Shown: one piece after another, positions 22,985-35,542 of the stretch
Layout of the letters: each line of letters opens with the position of its first letter
Position numbering within the stretch: the stretch's first letter is position 1
Source of the DNA: Ulota crispa
Lineage: Eukaryota; Streptophyta; Bryopsida; Orthotrichales; Orthotrichaceae
Assembly: GCA_963920765.1 (NCBI GenBank)
Contig: OY987242.1
Span: 20,546,002-20,610,001 of the forward strand
Length of the DNA stretch: 64,000 bases
Direction: 5' to 3'
Notes under the pieces: generated by a model
What the model was told of the DNA's origin: nothing
Seen by the model: only the letters and a program-made list of their open reading frames with translations
The model's database searches: none
Program-made: the position numbers and the translations under genes

Positions 22985-25600
22985 ATGGTGGGGGCGAGCG
23001 AGGAGCGGGAGCTGGACAGATTGGAGCAGCAGGTGGAAGATGGCGGGGGAGGGATTGCGGAATATTTGAGTTTGGTGCGCAAGCTGAAGGTCCGGAGATC
23101 CAATATTGTTGCCAAGCATGGGCTTGAGCTCCTCAATAAAGCATCCGAGAGGTCGAGGCTGGGATCGGATCGTATGTTGCGCAAAACCCTGTACAATTGT
23201 TTCTGTTCGAATTTTCACTCGAGAGCCGGATCGATGTATTTTAAGCTTACAAATATTGGCTTTTATACGAGCTCTGGCACCTTTGCGAGAATCAACTAAT
23301 GTGGATTCAGTCCATTTTTGCCATATTTGAATGTCACCATTTTTTAGGGTTTGAGTGAGTTACAGTAGTGATTGTCGGTAACGATGTCAATTTCCTTGAT
23401 AGCAATCAGCTGATTTTTGTTTAGAATTATTGAAATTGAATTTTGGGATATGTAATTTTGATAGACAGTGCTCTGATATTGCGATTCTGCGTAGCTTGTG
23501 GAACTAGACGATGCAAAGGATGAAGGTTTTTTAATGCTTGTGTGAGTGCTGCTCTTTGATAAATGTGCAGTCTTGGTCGTGGCATTCTCGTAATATTGGT
23601 TGGTATTAAATTCATGAGGGGTGGTGATTGCAGTATGGACAGTATATGAGCAAGTAGCTATTGCCTGCATGGATTGCCATGCTCTTGATTCTGCCAAGGT
23701 ATGACCCTCGAACCTCAAAGAGGCCGCTGAATATCAAATTTTAGGCTAAGTCATTAACAGGAAATCGTATGGTAGCGTCTCGTGCTAGAAAGCATATCAC
23801 AAGTCAAAGAGACTACTGTATATGACTCAAGATGTTCAATGATGTCTAATGTTTGTACAGAAATGCATCAATGCGCTGGATTCAAAGTTTCCCGACAGTA
23901 TGCGTGTTGGTACGTTTTTCGACGCTTTGAATTTCTGTGTTTGTTTTAACATTATGTGATATTTTCTGATGGTTCGGACGACGCTGAAGATTGTCGAATT
24001 TTGTAGGCCGGTTGGAAGGGATGTGGTACGAGGCTAAAGGGTCGTGGCAAAAAGCCGAGAAAGTGTATTCGAACCTTTTGACCGAGAATCCATCAGATAC
24101 TGTCAGTTTCACATTCATTTTTTTGCATGTTTATTTCAAGTTCAGTAGGTTTTCCAAGCTTATCTTAAATGGATATGTTGTTTGTGATCGTTCTTGTAAC
24201 ATGAATTCAATTTTCAGACATTTTGGTTTGATTTTGCAGGCTGTACACAAAAGAAGGATTGCTATGGCTAAGGCTCAGGGGAACATGACGGGTGCTGTAG
24301 AAGGTCTAAATAAATATTTGGAAACGTAAGCGTGACTGGTGCTTTAATGTCGTCGATGTAGTTACGAGCCGGGCAGAAATCTCAGTTTTTGTATGCTCTC
24401 AGTTTGCAGCAATCTGGAGAGTTTTTTCCTCACTAGGTTTGTCATTTGCTTTACGATGTGTATAGATTGATTGACTGCTGTGAAGCTTGATCTGGAGAAA
24501 ATTAAACTAGTCATGCTCTTTCAAGGTCGTTACTTTCCATGGTTTGATCTAACAGTCAACTATTATCCTTGTTTTTGCAGGTTCATGGCTGATTTTGACG
24601 CATGGAGAGAACTCGCGGAAATATACACCACTCTACAGATGTACTGCGTTTAATTATTTGTGTGCATATCTGGGATGAAATTGGGCAGAGTGCCTTTTTG
24701 AGTTGAGGTTTTCGTGGAGTACTGCTGTGTTATAACCAGACTGTACGTTGTTGAAAATGTGAGCAGGTACAAGCAGGCTGCCTTCTGCTACGAGGAGCTC
24801 ATTCTTGGCCAACCTACAAATGCACTATTCCACTTGGGTTATGCTGAGGTAAGCTTACGATTTTGGCATCAGTTTCTTGTGCAAGAAGGTACAAATTTAA
24901 AGTTCCTTTTGATTGTGCGATCTAAATTCCATTTTACACCGTGAAATGGTGGATTTTTCTTTGGCTGGGCTGATTGTCGGTGAAAGGGTCTTGTTCTGCG
25001 ATTGTACAAGCGTTATCTAACACTTGTGTGCATTTGAAGAGTACCCCTAATTTCTAGTTCTCAAGCTCTCCTGAACGAAGCCTTTAAATGTGATTGATAT
25101 GCTGACCTGCTGCAAGCATATTGTGCTCATACTTGCTACTTTTTTTGCAGTTGCTATACACAATAGGAGGCATTGACAACTGCCGGACTGCGCGAAAGTA
25201 TTACTCTGCCGCAACCGAATTAAGTGGTGGTCAGAACTTACGAGCTCTTTATGGGCTCTGTCTGGTACACACTTCATTTCATATCTTATCGGATGGGCTG
25301 ATGTTTCAGGATGCAAAGGAGGGTTTAGCATTATGTGTAAACAGTGCGACGTGAGTTCTCTGCATGCTTTCTCTCCGAATTAAAAACGCTCATTTCGGAA
25401 TGTGGAAATTGCATTCGTGGCAGTGTGGAGCTGCTATCAACCAGACAAAGACCCGTGGACGTACTGAGGAGAAAGATGGGCAGGAGCTGATCTCTTTAGC
25501 TGCGTCTGTTATTTTGAAGGAGTACAATGAAAAGGCTCCAAGTAAAGTTGGACTTGTCACATCAATTTTGAACAAGCAGAAGCAACTAGCACCTGTGTAG
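22985..25600 (+). CDS. EMC2: ER membrane protein complex subunit 2 (EMC2), 9 exons
   Basis: EMC2 is the TPR-built cytosolic subunit of the EMC, which inserts tail-anchored and multi-pass membrane proteins into the ER. Exons are 22985-23171, 23634-23698, 23861-23909, 24007-24101, 24240-24325, 24581-24640, 24767-24848, 25151-25264 and 25424-25600. Every junction is GT-AG and every phase matches, giving 304 residues plus a stop; known EMC2 proteins are about 300. Family segments are recognisable in order: RRSNIVAKHGLELL, VGRLEGMWYEAKGSW, HKRRIAMAKAQGN, DAWRELAEIY, AAFCYEELIL and TIGGIDNCRTARKYY. The ATG at 22985 is the first in frame with the conserved N-terminal helix. The 5' region has imperfect ATTCATCCAC-type repeats (about 22735-22815); a possible polyadenylation signal AATAAA lies at 25873. 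The gene looks intact. Confidence 0.95.
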
Positions 25601-27215
25601 CTTCTTTTACTTGTAGCTTGACCTTTATGTATCCCTGTTATATATAATTAATAGGTGACCTTTCAGTCCAGGTAATTGAGCGCCGTTCAGTTTTTACAGG
25701 GCGGTAAGCATATCGAGCACTGGAAATTATACAAATACATTCATTTCATTTCATTCTTTTATCATGTTCCCTGGAAGCAATTTACTCGACGATTTTCCTA
25801 CTTTTGGGACCTTCTCGCCTTGTTTTTCACGTTTGAAGCTGTAAACTCGACTGAGGAAACTTTTTGAACGACAATAAAAGCGGTCTCTATCTTTGCAATA
25901 TGCTTGGTGGGCTTCTCTTCCCTTGGGGCCAGTTTCAGTGTTATTTCCAGAACATTGCTTTGCATAAATAGCATGGTGTATTGGACATCAGATTATTGCT
26001 CATTTAACGAACATCTGCTTTCGTTATAGCTTTGCAGACTGCCGATCTTGAGTCCCGAGATGCAGTTTCTGTTTCTGTTTTCCATTTGTGTTTGTTGCAA
26101 TTACATATTTGTACAATAATATATCCGATCCGCACTACTTTCATCAAAACATTAGATAGTGGAAATTTCAAATCTGGAGCCTGCTTTTATTGTTGCGTCT
26201 TGTAATCAAAATCATAATCAATCTTGCTTTCATAGCATGGTCTAGAAACGTGTTGTTCATTCTCCCATACGTCTATGGATGAATTATGTTAACTCACATG
26301 TAAAATCTCCGTTTATGAATATTGACACTTCCTAAATGTTTATCTGGCTATTTGACTCTTAAATGGCTTTGGTGATTTACTTCTGATTGATGAAATTATG
26401 TTGCTGAAATTACAATCTCCTAACCGAATATAACTTGTTTTTTGTTACTCTTCATGGCGATAGTTGATTTACTTCTGTTCGTACAGGTATGTTTCTCAGT
26501 CTTTTTTATTGAATTCATGTCGTTAAAGTTTGTTGGAGTTACTTTATAAGTTATCTTGTGATCGAAGCTAATTTTATTGTGTGCATGCAAAGCTAGAATC
26601 CCGTACTCTGAACCCGACCTGAGTCACCAGGCCATGGCCAAACTCGCATCCTCAAGAATTGTCCACAAGCGGACACTTGATCAGGCAAGCTTTCAATCAC
26701 CGACCTTCTCTGTCAAGTCTTGATCACGGCTATTCTGGGTAGAGCACTACGGATCCATGACACTTTTGTCAAGTCCGCGTGCACTGAGGGAACGCTGTAC
26801 CCCGCAATCGCAAGCTCACCTCATTAATTTGTAGGTTTCAGACTGCATGGAATGCAACGCATCTCACAGTGAAGCCTTTCAAATCCGCACGGAGATGGCC
26901 ACGGAGATGACTACTTGGATCTACGTACACCGAGCAATGCGACACCAACCTCGTCCAGTGTTCATTGATTCCTCAAGCTCTGAAATCCACCAGAGATGCA
27001 TGGGGTTAAGGTTAGTGATCGATTTGGTTTCTGCAGGTTTTCAATTAGGTGTAGAGGCACCGTCAATGGAGCCAGGCAAAAGGTGAAATGGACCCGTCAC
27101 AGAGCGCAGTGTCAGAGTCTGCAGAGGACCGTGCATCACGGGCAACGTCCTGGGACTGAGATGACTGAGATGTGAATCACCATGCATGCCAGAAAGAGCC
27201 AGAATCGGTGTTTAA
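25601..27215. other. intergenic region between EMC2 and the first lipid transfer protein gene
   Basis: The first 300 bp are the probable EMC2 3' untranslated region. No other gene or bounded element was recognised. GC content rises from about 26600 towards the lipid transfer protein promoter. Confidence 0.4.
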
Positions 27216-27222
27216 TATAAAA
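27181..27222 (+). promoter_or_regulatory. core promoter of the first lipid transfer protein gene
   Basis: TATAAAA lies at 27216-27222, 105 bp before the ATG, and is followed by a pyrimidine-rich leader. An RY motif, CATGCATG, lies at 27181-27188; this is the site read by B3-domain (ABI3/FUS3-type) factors, so seed- or spore-like or ABA-linked control is possible but unproven. Confidence 0.55.
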
Positions 27223-27326
27223 CCAGAGCGAGTATCGATTCTCCTCACGCTTCACTCTCTCTCACTCGACGTTCTAGAATCAATACTGGTGTTTCTAGCT
27301 TACCTGATTTTGAGTTTCGAGTTCTA

Positions 27327-28060
27327 ATGGCGATGAGGATGCCGAGCTCCCTTGTGTCGTGGGGTATGCTGGCGGTCATGGTGCTGGGACTGAGCTCTCA
27401 GCTGGTGCAGGAAGCGCAGGCGCAATGTGCCGGGGGGGATCTGACGAAACTGTATTCCTGCTTGTCGGCGTCGAAGGCCAACGTGATGCCCACTGCGGCG
27501 TGCTGCCAGGCCCTCGCAGGCTTCAACTCTGCAGCGGGCGAGGCGTGTCTGTGTGCGGCGTCCACCGATCCTCGCTTCACCTCCTCCGGCGCCCGAGCGC
27601 AGTACGCCATCCTCATCCCCCAGAAGTGCAACATCAAGTACAAGGCTGGATATGTGTGCAACGGTCAGTAACTTACCCCCTCCCTCCCTCCCTGCGATTA
27701 ATCTACATCTAGCACAGCAAACTTTTTAAATTTCCCTTCTATGATTTTTCCCTGTCTCACATTTCCCTGTTAAGACACAGGGAATGAATTTGCAAATCCC
27801 TTGAAAAGTTTTTGCTGTGTAGCTAACCCAGCTTCCAACAACCTTCATATTCCTGTTTGAATGCATCAAAACTACTGGAACTCCTTGCATGCGTTTTGCT
27901 TCACTTTCAGCAGTTTTACGGCTTTTATAATTTGGGGGCGACCCATATAGAACTGTGGAGATTATGTACAGGAGTATTTCGATCATTTGTGGTTTTGCAT
28001 TTTCAAAGTGGTTCATGACTACGTTGATGTGCAGGCGTTGTGATTCCAGGAGGTCAGTAA
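27327..28060 (+). CDS. non-specific lipid transfer protein, DIR1-like (2 exons)
   Basis: A small secreted protein expected to bind lipids in a hydrophobic tunnel held by four disulfides. Exon 1 is 27327-27663 and exon 2 is 28035-28060, joined at a GT-AG intron of 371 bp, giving 120 residues. Residues 1 to about 32 (MAMRMPSSLV... ending QAQ) are a signal peptide. The mature part has the eight-cysteine pattern C, C, CC, CxC, C, C (AACCQAL, ACLCAAS, PQKCNIKY, VCNG). The 26-bp last exon encodes only the tail after Gly, VVIPGGQ, which the second gene also has. Without splicing, the first exon would stop two codons later (CNGQ), so read-through of the intron also gives a near-complete protein. The nearest class by pattern is the DIR1-like group; the ligand is unknown. 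Confidence 0.9.
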
Positions 28061-30702
28061 CAAGCTGCGTACGTGTCCATGGGTCTTCTCCCAGCGGCTG
28101 CCACGCGAGGACCATGCTTCGGTCATGGTATGAACTTTTGTTACTGGTGCTTAGTTCTTATGTTTCTTCATTGAGATGAGAAATCCTTATCAATCTACGC
28201 TTCAAACTTTGAAGTTAGTCTATCCTGGTTAGAGTATTTTCTGTTTGACAGTTGCAGAGTATTAGTGGTTGCTCGGCGTGATTGCCAACTTCATGTAAGA
28301 TCTTGTTAGCTTCAACTTACTAAGCCCGTGTAGAAGTGCGGACCCTCAACGGACACTTTATTCGTGCGGTGATCTTTGGATTAGAGGTTGTAATAAATTT
28401 TCCTCTTCGTAATGGACTTGATGTTTGGACTTCAGAATGTTCATTACATTCTTGTTTGGTGAAGTTTGTGTGCTGCTTTTATTTGGATCTTGAGACGTTG
28501 AGGATGTCCTTTATGGATCTGTACGTATTTCATCATGTGGGTACACATTTCATTGCACATGTCCAATTGTGAGTGCACGGGACTGGAGCTCATTTCTCGT
28601 CTCGAGGCGGTGCAATTAGAGAGGTTTATAGATTGACGCACACTTTGAGGGATAAAACAGTATTTTCATGTGTGGATTGTAACCAATCAGGGAATTTTCA
28701 GGTAAAGTTGCAAAGTTTTGCACAATTGCTCTACACTTAAAAATATGTTACTGAGTGTCCTTGTTATCACAGAGAAACCACTATTGGCAATGGCGAACTT
28801 GACTTAAGGACTTAAGCCCGCACTAAAAATCATTGTTGGCGGAATATAAATTTTTTGGAAGTTTCTCGAAACTATGTCCTGAGCACGTTGCCCTGTACTG
28901 ACATCTCCGGAAACCAGGAAGACATGCCATCCTTCCCTCCCATTCCTCCAAGTACTTGGCAAATCACATTGTCCTCGTCTCATGCCAAAATTCACCCCAC
29001 CACGAAGCACAATTCGTAGAGAATCGAGGAGCTCAAAAAGCAGTTCTAGAAAATTCCTCACTCGGTGAAAATTCTCATATTCCCATTTTCTTACATTCTC
29101 CTTACATGCTTACAATCTTAAATCAATAAGCCAAATATCCCTAACTCTTGTGCTTAACCCTGAACCGCAGTTCCAAAACCTAAGATTACTCTCAGGGCTT
29201 CAGGTGAACAGATTCCATCATTGGAGCTTATAATGATCTTGTTATTATTTTAGTAAATTTTGACGCAAGTTTTTGCATTCAATCGAGCACTGCTCTAAGT
29301 TAATACGACGATGCAAGACAGCATAAAGCAACAAAGACCTAACAGCCATATGAGTTTTTCATGGCAACTTCAATAAGCTGAAACTCTTGGAAACTATAAG
29401 CAAGGTATTAGGATAAAAGTTACAAAAATTGATTGGCCTTGTTCGCCAAAAAAAATGTTCTTGGCATTCAAAACTGTCTACTATTTGACATCTTTGGCCA
29501 AAGTTTGTTGGTTTATGGTGTCTTGCACTATAAAACTGACCCGATCTGAGATTCAGTCCAGATAATTGAAACAGCGCCAATTTCTATGAAAGCTCCCTTT
29601 TGGCAAATGCGAGGTCTTCTTGGCCTGGATTCAGTTTCAATCTCCCAACAGGCCTTTCTTGGTTGAAAGGACTCAGGTTTTCCTTGTGTACCCCAAACTA
29701 AGGAGAGATTTATTGCAAGTACGTATTAATCAACAGCATGCGCGTCTTCAAAGAAGGGATTTCATGCTCGAAAAAGTCTATGCATGTATGTACGTGGGGC
29801 ATGCTGATCAGCAAACAAATAAGAGAGAATTAGGGGAAGAAAAAAAAACGGGGGGGGGCTCATGCAGACAATTGGAAGCTTGTTTTTATTATAATGCTCT
29901 TTGTCAAGCATGACCTGACAAAACCCACGGCAACGAAATGGATAAATAGAGTTTGCAGAAAAGGATTAATAATACATAATTTTACTCAGGCCTGAGTAAA
30001 ATTGAACACTGTCAATTTGGTCACTTTTTGTCAATTAGGACATGTCAATTAGGACATGTCAATTAGGACATTTCTTTCGTCAATTAAAATTGACACATAT
30101 ATTCAATTAGGGCATGTCAATTAGGACAAGTCCATTCGGGCACTGTTTTCTTGCAGTGAGGGAAGGTTGTGTAACGCTTCTCAAAACCCTGTTTCCTACA
30201 TTGTTTTTACTAATCGCCATATTGCTCTCTTACAATATCTAGAATGGAAAGATACAGCATCTCAAGTGTAAAAAAGAAATCCTGTAGAGGTGAAAGATAC
30301 CAGGAAAGTTAGACCCACCGCGGAAATGAAGGCCATGAATCAGTATCACGCACAAAAGCCTGATCAATGCCAGAAGCGGCTCTACTTCTTCGTCGTGTCG
30401 GTCACAAATTTGTGCAGTACAGGGTGCACCATGCATGACTAACGCCACTTTGGACATGATTGTTCATCAATTCCATTCAAATCCTAGATCTGGATGCCAT
30501 TACCCACACGTAACCTACATTGTGAAGGACACCTGTGGTGGAGATTCAGGTCGGTAGAGTAATCCAGAAATTAACGACACCGGCATGTCATCAAAAACCG
30601 CAATAATATCCGGGACGCCGAGAACCCATGACTCCAGATGACATGTTGTTCGTGCAAATTGTGTGCATGGCGGGGCGCAACAATGCTCGCAACACCAGCA
30701 AT
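28061..30702. other. intergenic region between the two lipid transfer protein genes
   Basis: No gene recognised. At 30029-30135 a short unit of the form TCAATTAGGACATG is repeated several times, with one inverted occurrence around AATTAAAATTGAC. A G run of about nine lies near 29860. Confidence 0.4.
30029..30135. repeat. short-unit tandem repeat (13-14 bp)
   Basis: At least four copies of TCAATTAGGACATG or close variants follow each other. The array lies about 700 bp upstream of the second lipid transfer protein gene. Its function is unknown. Confidence 0.65.
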
Positions 30703-30710
30703 ATAAATAC
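30703..30710 (+). promoter_or_regulatory. TATA box of the second lipid transfer protein gene
   Basis: TATAAATA lies 148 bp before the ATG, followed by a C/T-rich leader. The arrangement matches the first gene. Confidence 0.55.
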
Positions 30711-30857
30711 GCATGGTCGATCCCCAGAAGATCATCGCCTCCACAGCTCTCCTCTCGATCTCACCAAGCCTCTTCGATTTACCTAATCTCTGCCTGCTTG
30801 TGCTTGTGCTTGTGCATAAGCACTTGAATCACCTCGGTGCTACTTCTCCTCGATCCC

Positions 30858-31910
30858 ATGGCGACTAAGAGCTTGAATACTGTTGTGCTGGCGCTGGTGA
30901 TGGCGCTGGCGGCGGTGAGCAGCGTGTGGATGAAAGGGGCGGACGCTGCGTGCCCGGATATCGACTTGGAAGTGTGCCTGGCAGCGGCAGTAGCGGATGT
31001 GCAACCCTCCACCGAATGCTGCACTGCCCTCACCACATACACTTCCACCAACGACGTGACCTGTCTGTGCGAGGCTGCCAGCGGCGCCGTGTTTTTCACC
31101 TCCAACCCTGTCGAGTACGCCATCATGATCCCCCAGAAGTGCAGCCTCACCTACGAGGCTGGCACCACCTGCGCTGGTACCCTCACCTTCACCTTCACCG
31201 GGTGTTAAGTAACTCTCTCTGGAAACTCGGCTCGTCCCTGGAATCAGTTTTTCTGAACTATCATTTTCTAAAACTTGCTCTGACTAATGTATGCCATGTG
31301 GAGAGTTCTTTGGACCTATTTCTGTGTCATGTGGTTGAGTGGAATCTGGAGCCTGGTTTCTCTATGCCTATGCTAGCTAGTTGTACTGGTTTTCAACTTT
31401 GGGCTCCTTGTTCCCGTCCTTGTTTCAGTTACTTAGTATGCTAATCTTAATGGAGACTGTGTACTATTGCTCAATTGAAGGACTGGTAATCTTTTAAAAG
31501 TCTGGATAAAAGATTCACTGGGACTCTGGGAGGATTGAGGCCGTTAGTCAGGGCTAACAGGAGTGAATTTCGGTCCCTTTTCAGCCCCTCAAGCTCCCAA
31601 GCCTCGGCAGCATGAATGAACATAGTGTCAGCTCTTATCAGTGAAGCGAAAGAAACCTCCGGTCCACACAATTTGAATAAACCAATGCCTTACAATGACA
31701 GAGGAGAAGGATTAAACATGCACTTATCTCCAGTTCACTGGCGACTCACTAACCAATGACAGAAACGCTTCCTGGGATATCCGAGGTGGCATTTTCTGAG
31801 TTACAACTGGGCTCGTCTCGTGGAAAATCTACCTGCCACCTCAGCATTAACCCGCTTAACGATGTGCATTTGTTGGCTGCGCAGGTATTGTGATACCGGG
31901 AGGCCAGTAA
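30858..31910 (+). CDS. non-specific lipid transfer protein, DIR1-like (2 exons), second gene
   Basis: A paralogue of the gene at 27327 in the same orientation. Exon 1 is 30858-31176 and exon 2 is 31885-31910, joined by a 708-bp GT-AG intron, giving 114 residues. MATKSLNTVVLALVMAL starts a signal peptide ending near GADAA. The eight cysteines are in family order (EVCLAAA, TECCTAL, TCLCEAA, PQKCSLTY, TTCAG). The last exon adds IVIPGGQ, almost the same tail as the first gene. Unspliced, the frame runs on only ten codons to TAA. A polyadenylation signal AATAAA lies at 32217-32222. From 70 bp into the intron, the gene is part of a block duplicated at 49821. Confidence 0.9.
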
Positions 31911-33236
31911 ATCAACAGCCATTACACCATCTCACGATCATTCTGTCTCAATGGATCCGACGTCCTGCTCATCTCAGTTAACGGTTGCCCATTCTAGGTC
32001 GATAAAATGCAAGCCTTTGCCTGATATGCTGCAGAATCTAGCACCGTATAACCTCGTATGCTATTAAGTACCTACTAGAAGTATCGTAATGCAGGTTCAT
32101 GAAACGAGCTCCTCATATTCGGTGGTTGATCATTCTAGCAATGATCCCACATTGCAGTTGAACAATCGTTCACTGTTGTTGTGAGGCTCCTGAACTGTGC
32201 CATGAACTTATGCTAAATAAAAGTTGCTCCAATTTGGCCATTTCCTCAGCCGGGAGCATTTTTTTGTTACACTGCGTCTGAGATTCGGTGAAATCTTCTG
32301 CCACCTGTAGGTATGCTTTATCTCGTTTCTGTATCTTGCTCTAAGCGTGTAATTCTGGTGTTGTTCCAGCAGGCTGAGAGTAAGTTAATTAAGTCAAGCT
32401 TGCTTGTATTCTCAAAGCTCTGAGCATCTGAGATGGGATCGGTTTGTACGAGATTGTTATGCGGCGCCGGTTTTTGGAAGGAAAGTTTTCTCGGTACAAC
32501 ATTGTAAAGTGAAATTTCTCTTGAAAAAACCACAAATTCTGCGGTTTTTGGGTGTTTGAGTTTCTTCACTTGAGTATATATAAGGTTATATAGTTTGATT
32601 GCAAGTTTTTTTTTTGGTTTTTTCTAGTGACATCTTTTTGTCGTTTGTTTCAAAAACATAGCTTTTTAAAATTGCATAGCAAAATAAGCTCTTCATGACT
32701 TAGTTATTTGGTTTACACAAGGATTCAAGGCCATCCAAAATTTGGGGTTAATTGATCCAAGATTTTAAGTTCATATATGGTTTCAAGAACCACCATGAAA
32801 ACCATTTAAAAATGAACGCAGTAGTTGCTTCTCCTTGTTTGAAAGCCTTGAAGCCACAAGTAGAGGCTTTAAAAATTTTCGGAGAGCACGTGTGAACCCA
32901 TGTTACTAAATTTGAACCATTCATGTAATTTTTCACTTTGTTTGCAAAACACGAGGCAATCTCTTGATGTTTAGGAATAAAGGTCTTTGGATGTTTTGCA
33001 TAGATCTCCTAAATCTTTGAACAATTTGCATAAATCTCTCAATATTTTTCATATGGATTCTTGTATTTGGACTTTGTGTAGTCCAAAATGATTTAGATAC
33101 ATCATATGAAGAAAGAAACCAAGTAAAGTTGTTGGGATTTGAGTTATTTGACATCCATCTTCAAGTGTTTTTAAAATAGAAAATAGAAACAAAATCAATG
33201 CAAAAGCTTAAACCACAAATTGGCATTCCATTTTCA

Positions 33237-33834
33237 CTCAAGGGTCACTTAGTGTATCTATAGTGTACACCACGTGCAATCAAGTGATCTTTTGACCCCC
33301 TATTTATTTTTTAATAAACTATGATATTGACTTATAATTTTGAGCATTGTTTAATCCAAGATTTAATTATAACTATAAGATTCTATTGTCAAAATCTTCA
33401 ATCCAAATAACATATTAAATGATTTTTAAAGAAGGTTGAAAAATGAACAAAAATGGCATGTTTTCAACTCAAGTATTTATAGAGAATTCATTTAGATGAT
33501 CATTGTGTCAATATTCAAGAAACATAAACTTTCAATAGAGCCTTATTTTTGAGATTTTTTTGTGTATTTTATAAATAGAAATTTCTTATAAAATAGGGGT
33601 GTGAAAGTTATTCTTAGCTTTGCAATGTATCATTTTACTTGAAAAATTTGTAAATTTGTAACCAATTATAATTAAAAAATAAAATTATCAATAATTTAGA
33701 ACATGAATCTTCAAAGTAGGAAAATTTACTCATTTTTTGTTCTTTTACTTTTATTTAAGTTTTAGAACATAAAATAGGGGGGTCAAAATTTGATTGCACG
33801 CATTTTGTATGGATACACTAAGTGACCCCGCAAG
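33237..33834. mobile_element. hAT-like non-autonomous element
   Basis: An 8-bp duplication CATTTTCA flanks it (33229-33236 and 33835-33842). The ends are long inverted repeats of about 60 bp containing GGGTCACTTAGTGTATC and, further in, GTGCAATCAA and TTTTGACCCCC. The paralogous block has a single CATTTTTA at this site, so this is a true insertion. An 8-bp duplication suits hAT; the ends are not a textbook match, so a Mutator-like origin remains possible. There is no gene inside. Confidence 0.75.
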
Positions 33835-33911
33835 CATTTTCAATATACCCAATTCTTAGAGTTGTTGCCACATGAACTCTTGTTTGATGAAAGTTATAAT
33901 AAGACATTTCT

Positions 33912-33995
33912 ATTTTGTGAGTGTGAAAGGTGAGCCATGAGTAATAAGCTAAGATTTTGTGAGTGTGAAAGGTGAGCCATGAGTAATAAGCTAAG
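33912..33995. repeat. 42-bp tandem duplication
   Basis: Two almost identical 42-bp units containing GTGAGTGTGAAAGGTGAGCC. The paralogous block has one unit (about 58393-58440), so the doubling came after the block duplication. Confidence 0.8.
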
Positions 33996-34233
33996 ATTTT
34001 GTGAGTGGGAACCAAATTTGAGCTAAAATTCAAAGAAAAAACTAAACAAATGGCAAGTTTCTTAAGAGATGAAAGTTTAAAATGTATAATTATAGTGCCC
34101 TATGTACACAATTATAGATAAAATTTAGCATTCTACCAAAAAAATCTAGACTCATTACTCATTGCTCATGAATCCTTACTCATGGTATAGCATTCCCTAG
34201 TCAAAATATGTTTCAAAATTTCAAATCCAATTG

Positions 34234-34770
34234 TTAACCCCTAAATGCCCAATCAACCATTTTTTGGTTGCTGTCCTTTTTTTGGACTGCCCAAAATGAA
34301 AAAATTGATTTTTTGAAAAAATTGAAAAAAATCTCATATAGAAAAACAAGTCTACTTTCCAACCCAATTTGAATCATGTCAATTCAAGTTAAACTTCATC
34401 AAAGAGAAATTTTCAAAGAAAACCACTTCAATATTTGCTAGTGTTACAAAATTTACTATTTTGGGAAACTAATGATATTCTCTCCATCAAAACTATTGCA
34501 TTTTTGAACTTGTTTATTTTTAAGCAATTGTACCAAATTTCAAACTCTATGAATAAAATTTGTAATTTTGATGAATTCTAAATGGTAAATGCTTATAAAT
34601 TCATTTTAGAAGAGTACAAAACTTTTTTTGAATGTTTAACCATATAAATTATTATTAAACATCATGATTCTTGTTTTCTCTTTTGAAACAAACTTCATTG
34701 AAGTTACAAAAGTATCATTTTAAAACACATTTAAGTTTTGCCCTTACTCCCTTGGGCGTTTAGGGGTCAA
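34234..34770. mobile_element. TTAA-flanked element (piggyBac-like, singleton)
   Basis: The left end is TTAACCCCTAAATGCCCAA and the right end TTGGGCGTTTAGGGGTCAA, a 19-bp inverted repeat with one TTAA decayed to TCAA. The paralogous block has an empty site with CTAA at the same point, so exactly four bases are duplicated. The 537-bp body is AT-rich and has no gene. Confidence 0.85.
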
Positions 34771-34888
34771 TGTAGAGGCGTAGGAGTCAAATTTAAATTC
34801 AACCAATGAGAGGATAGGAAAAGGACTTGGTTGAATTCCAAGACTATTGTACCTCAACTCCTAGTGTAAAGGCAAAAACCTTGAAACT

Positions 34889-35542
34889 TTAACCCCTCAC
34901 CACCCATAGATGTTCCTTGATATCTCAAAATGTGCTCTTGGATGAACAAAATGGCATCATTTTGATAAGTTGCATCATTTAAAAAAATTGTATTCATACA
35001 AATTCAAGCTAGATATGTTAGAGATCACACAGGAAATGAAAACACAACAATATAACTTATGGATTGAAAGATTGTAACATTTGATCTAGAGGGTGTTAAA
35101 TCTATGAAAGTGATTTGAAGTCTTTCAATCCTTTTTTCACATCTCAAATTTATAATTGAGGATATCAAAAAATATACGAGTATGTAAAGTACAACATGTG
35201 TAACCCTAATCAATTTACGGCTTCTTAAAATCTACTCTACAACTTTTTAAATTAAGTTTCTAATGTGATTGTTTCTCCAAGTACTAGTGTACTTGAGGCT
35301 CATTTCCAAGAGCTCTCAACACTAGAAAGTGAAGATTTGCAATGGACACCCTTGCACAAAATCTTCAATAGACAAATCATAGTCATTCATTTTCAAAATC
35401 GGATTTTTGATACTAAAAAAAGACTTCAATAAGAATAATTTAAAAAAATAACCACTAAAACTAATCTTTAAGAAAAGTAGAAAAAATTTAAATTAAAAAG
35501 CATGGTGAATAGTTTTGGTCCCCTTGGGTGGTGAGGGGTTAA
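34889..35542. mobile_element. TTAA-flanked element, family A copy 2 (piggyBac-like)
   Basis: The left end is TTAACCCCTCACCACCCA and the right end TGGGTGGTGAGGGGTTAA, a perfect 18-bp inverted repeat. The interior matches the element at 971. The paralogous block lacks it and has TCAC in place of the 4-bp target. Bases 11-18 of the ends differ from the first copy yet pair with each other inside this copy. Confidence 0.85.

Noticed and set aside
22775-23218. A 147-codon frame on the minus strand
   Set aside because: It is antisense to the leader and first exon of EMC2, whose plus-strand exons fit a known family in every phase.
30029-30135. Possible CRISPR-like array
   Set aside because: The units are contiguous 13-14 bp tandem copies without unique spacers, in a plant nuclear setting.
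30926-31444. A 172-codon plus-strand frame
   Set aside because: It is an out-of-frame shadow of the second lipid transfer protein gene running on into its intron.
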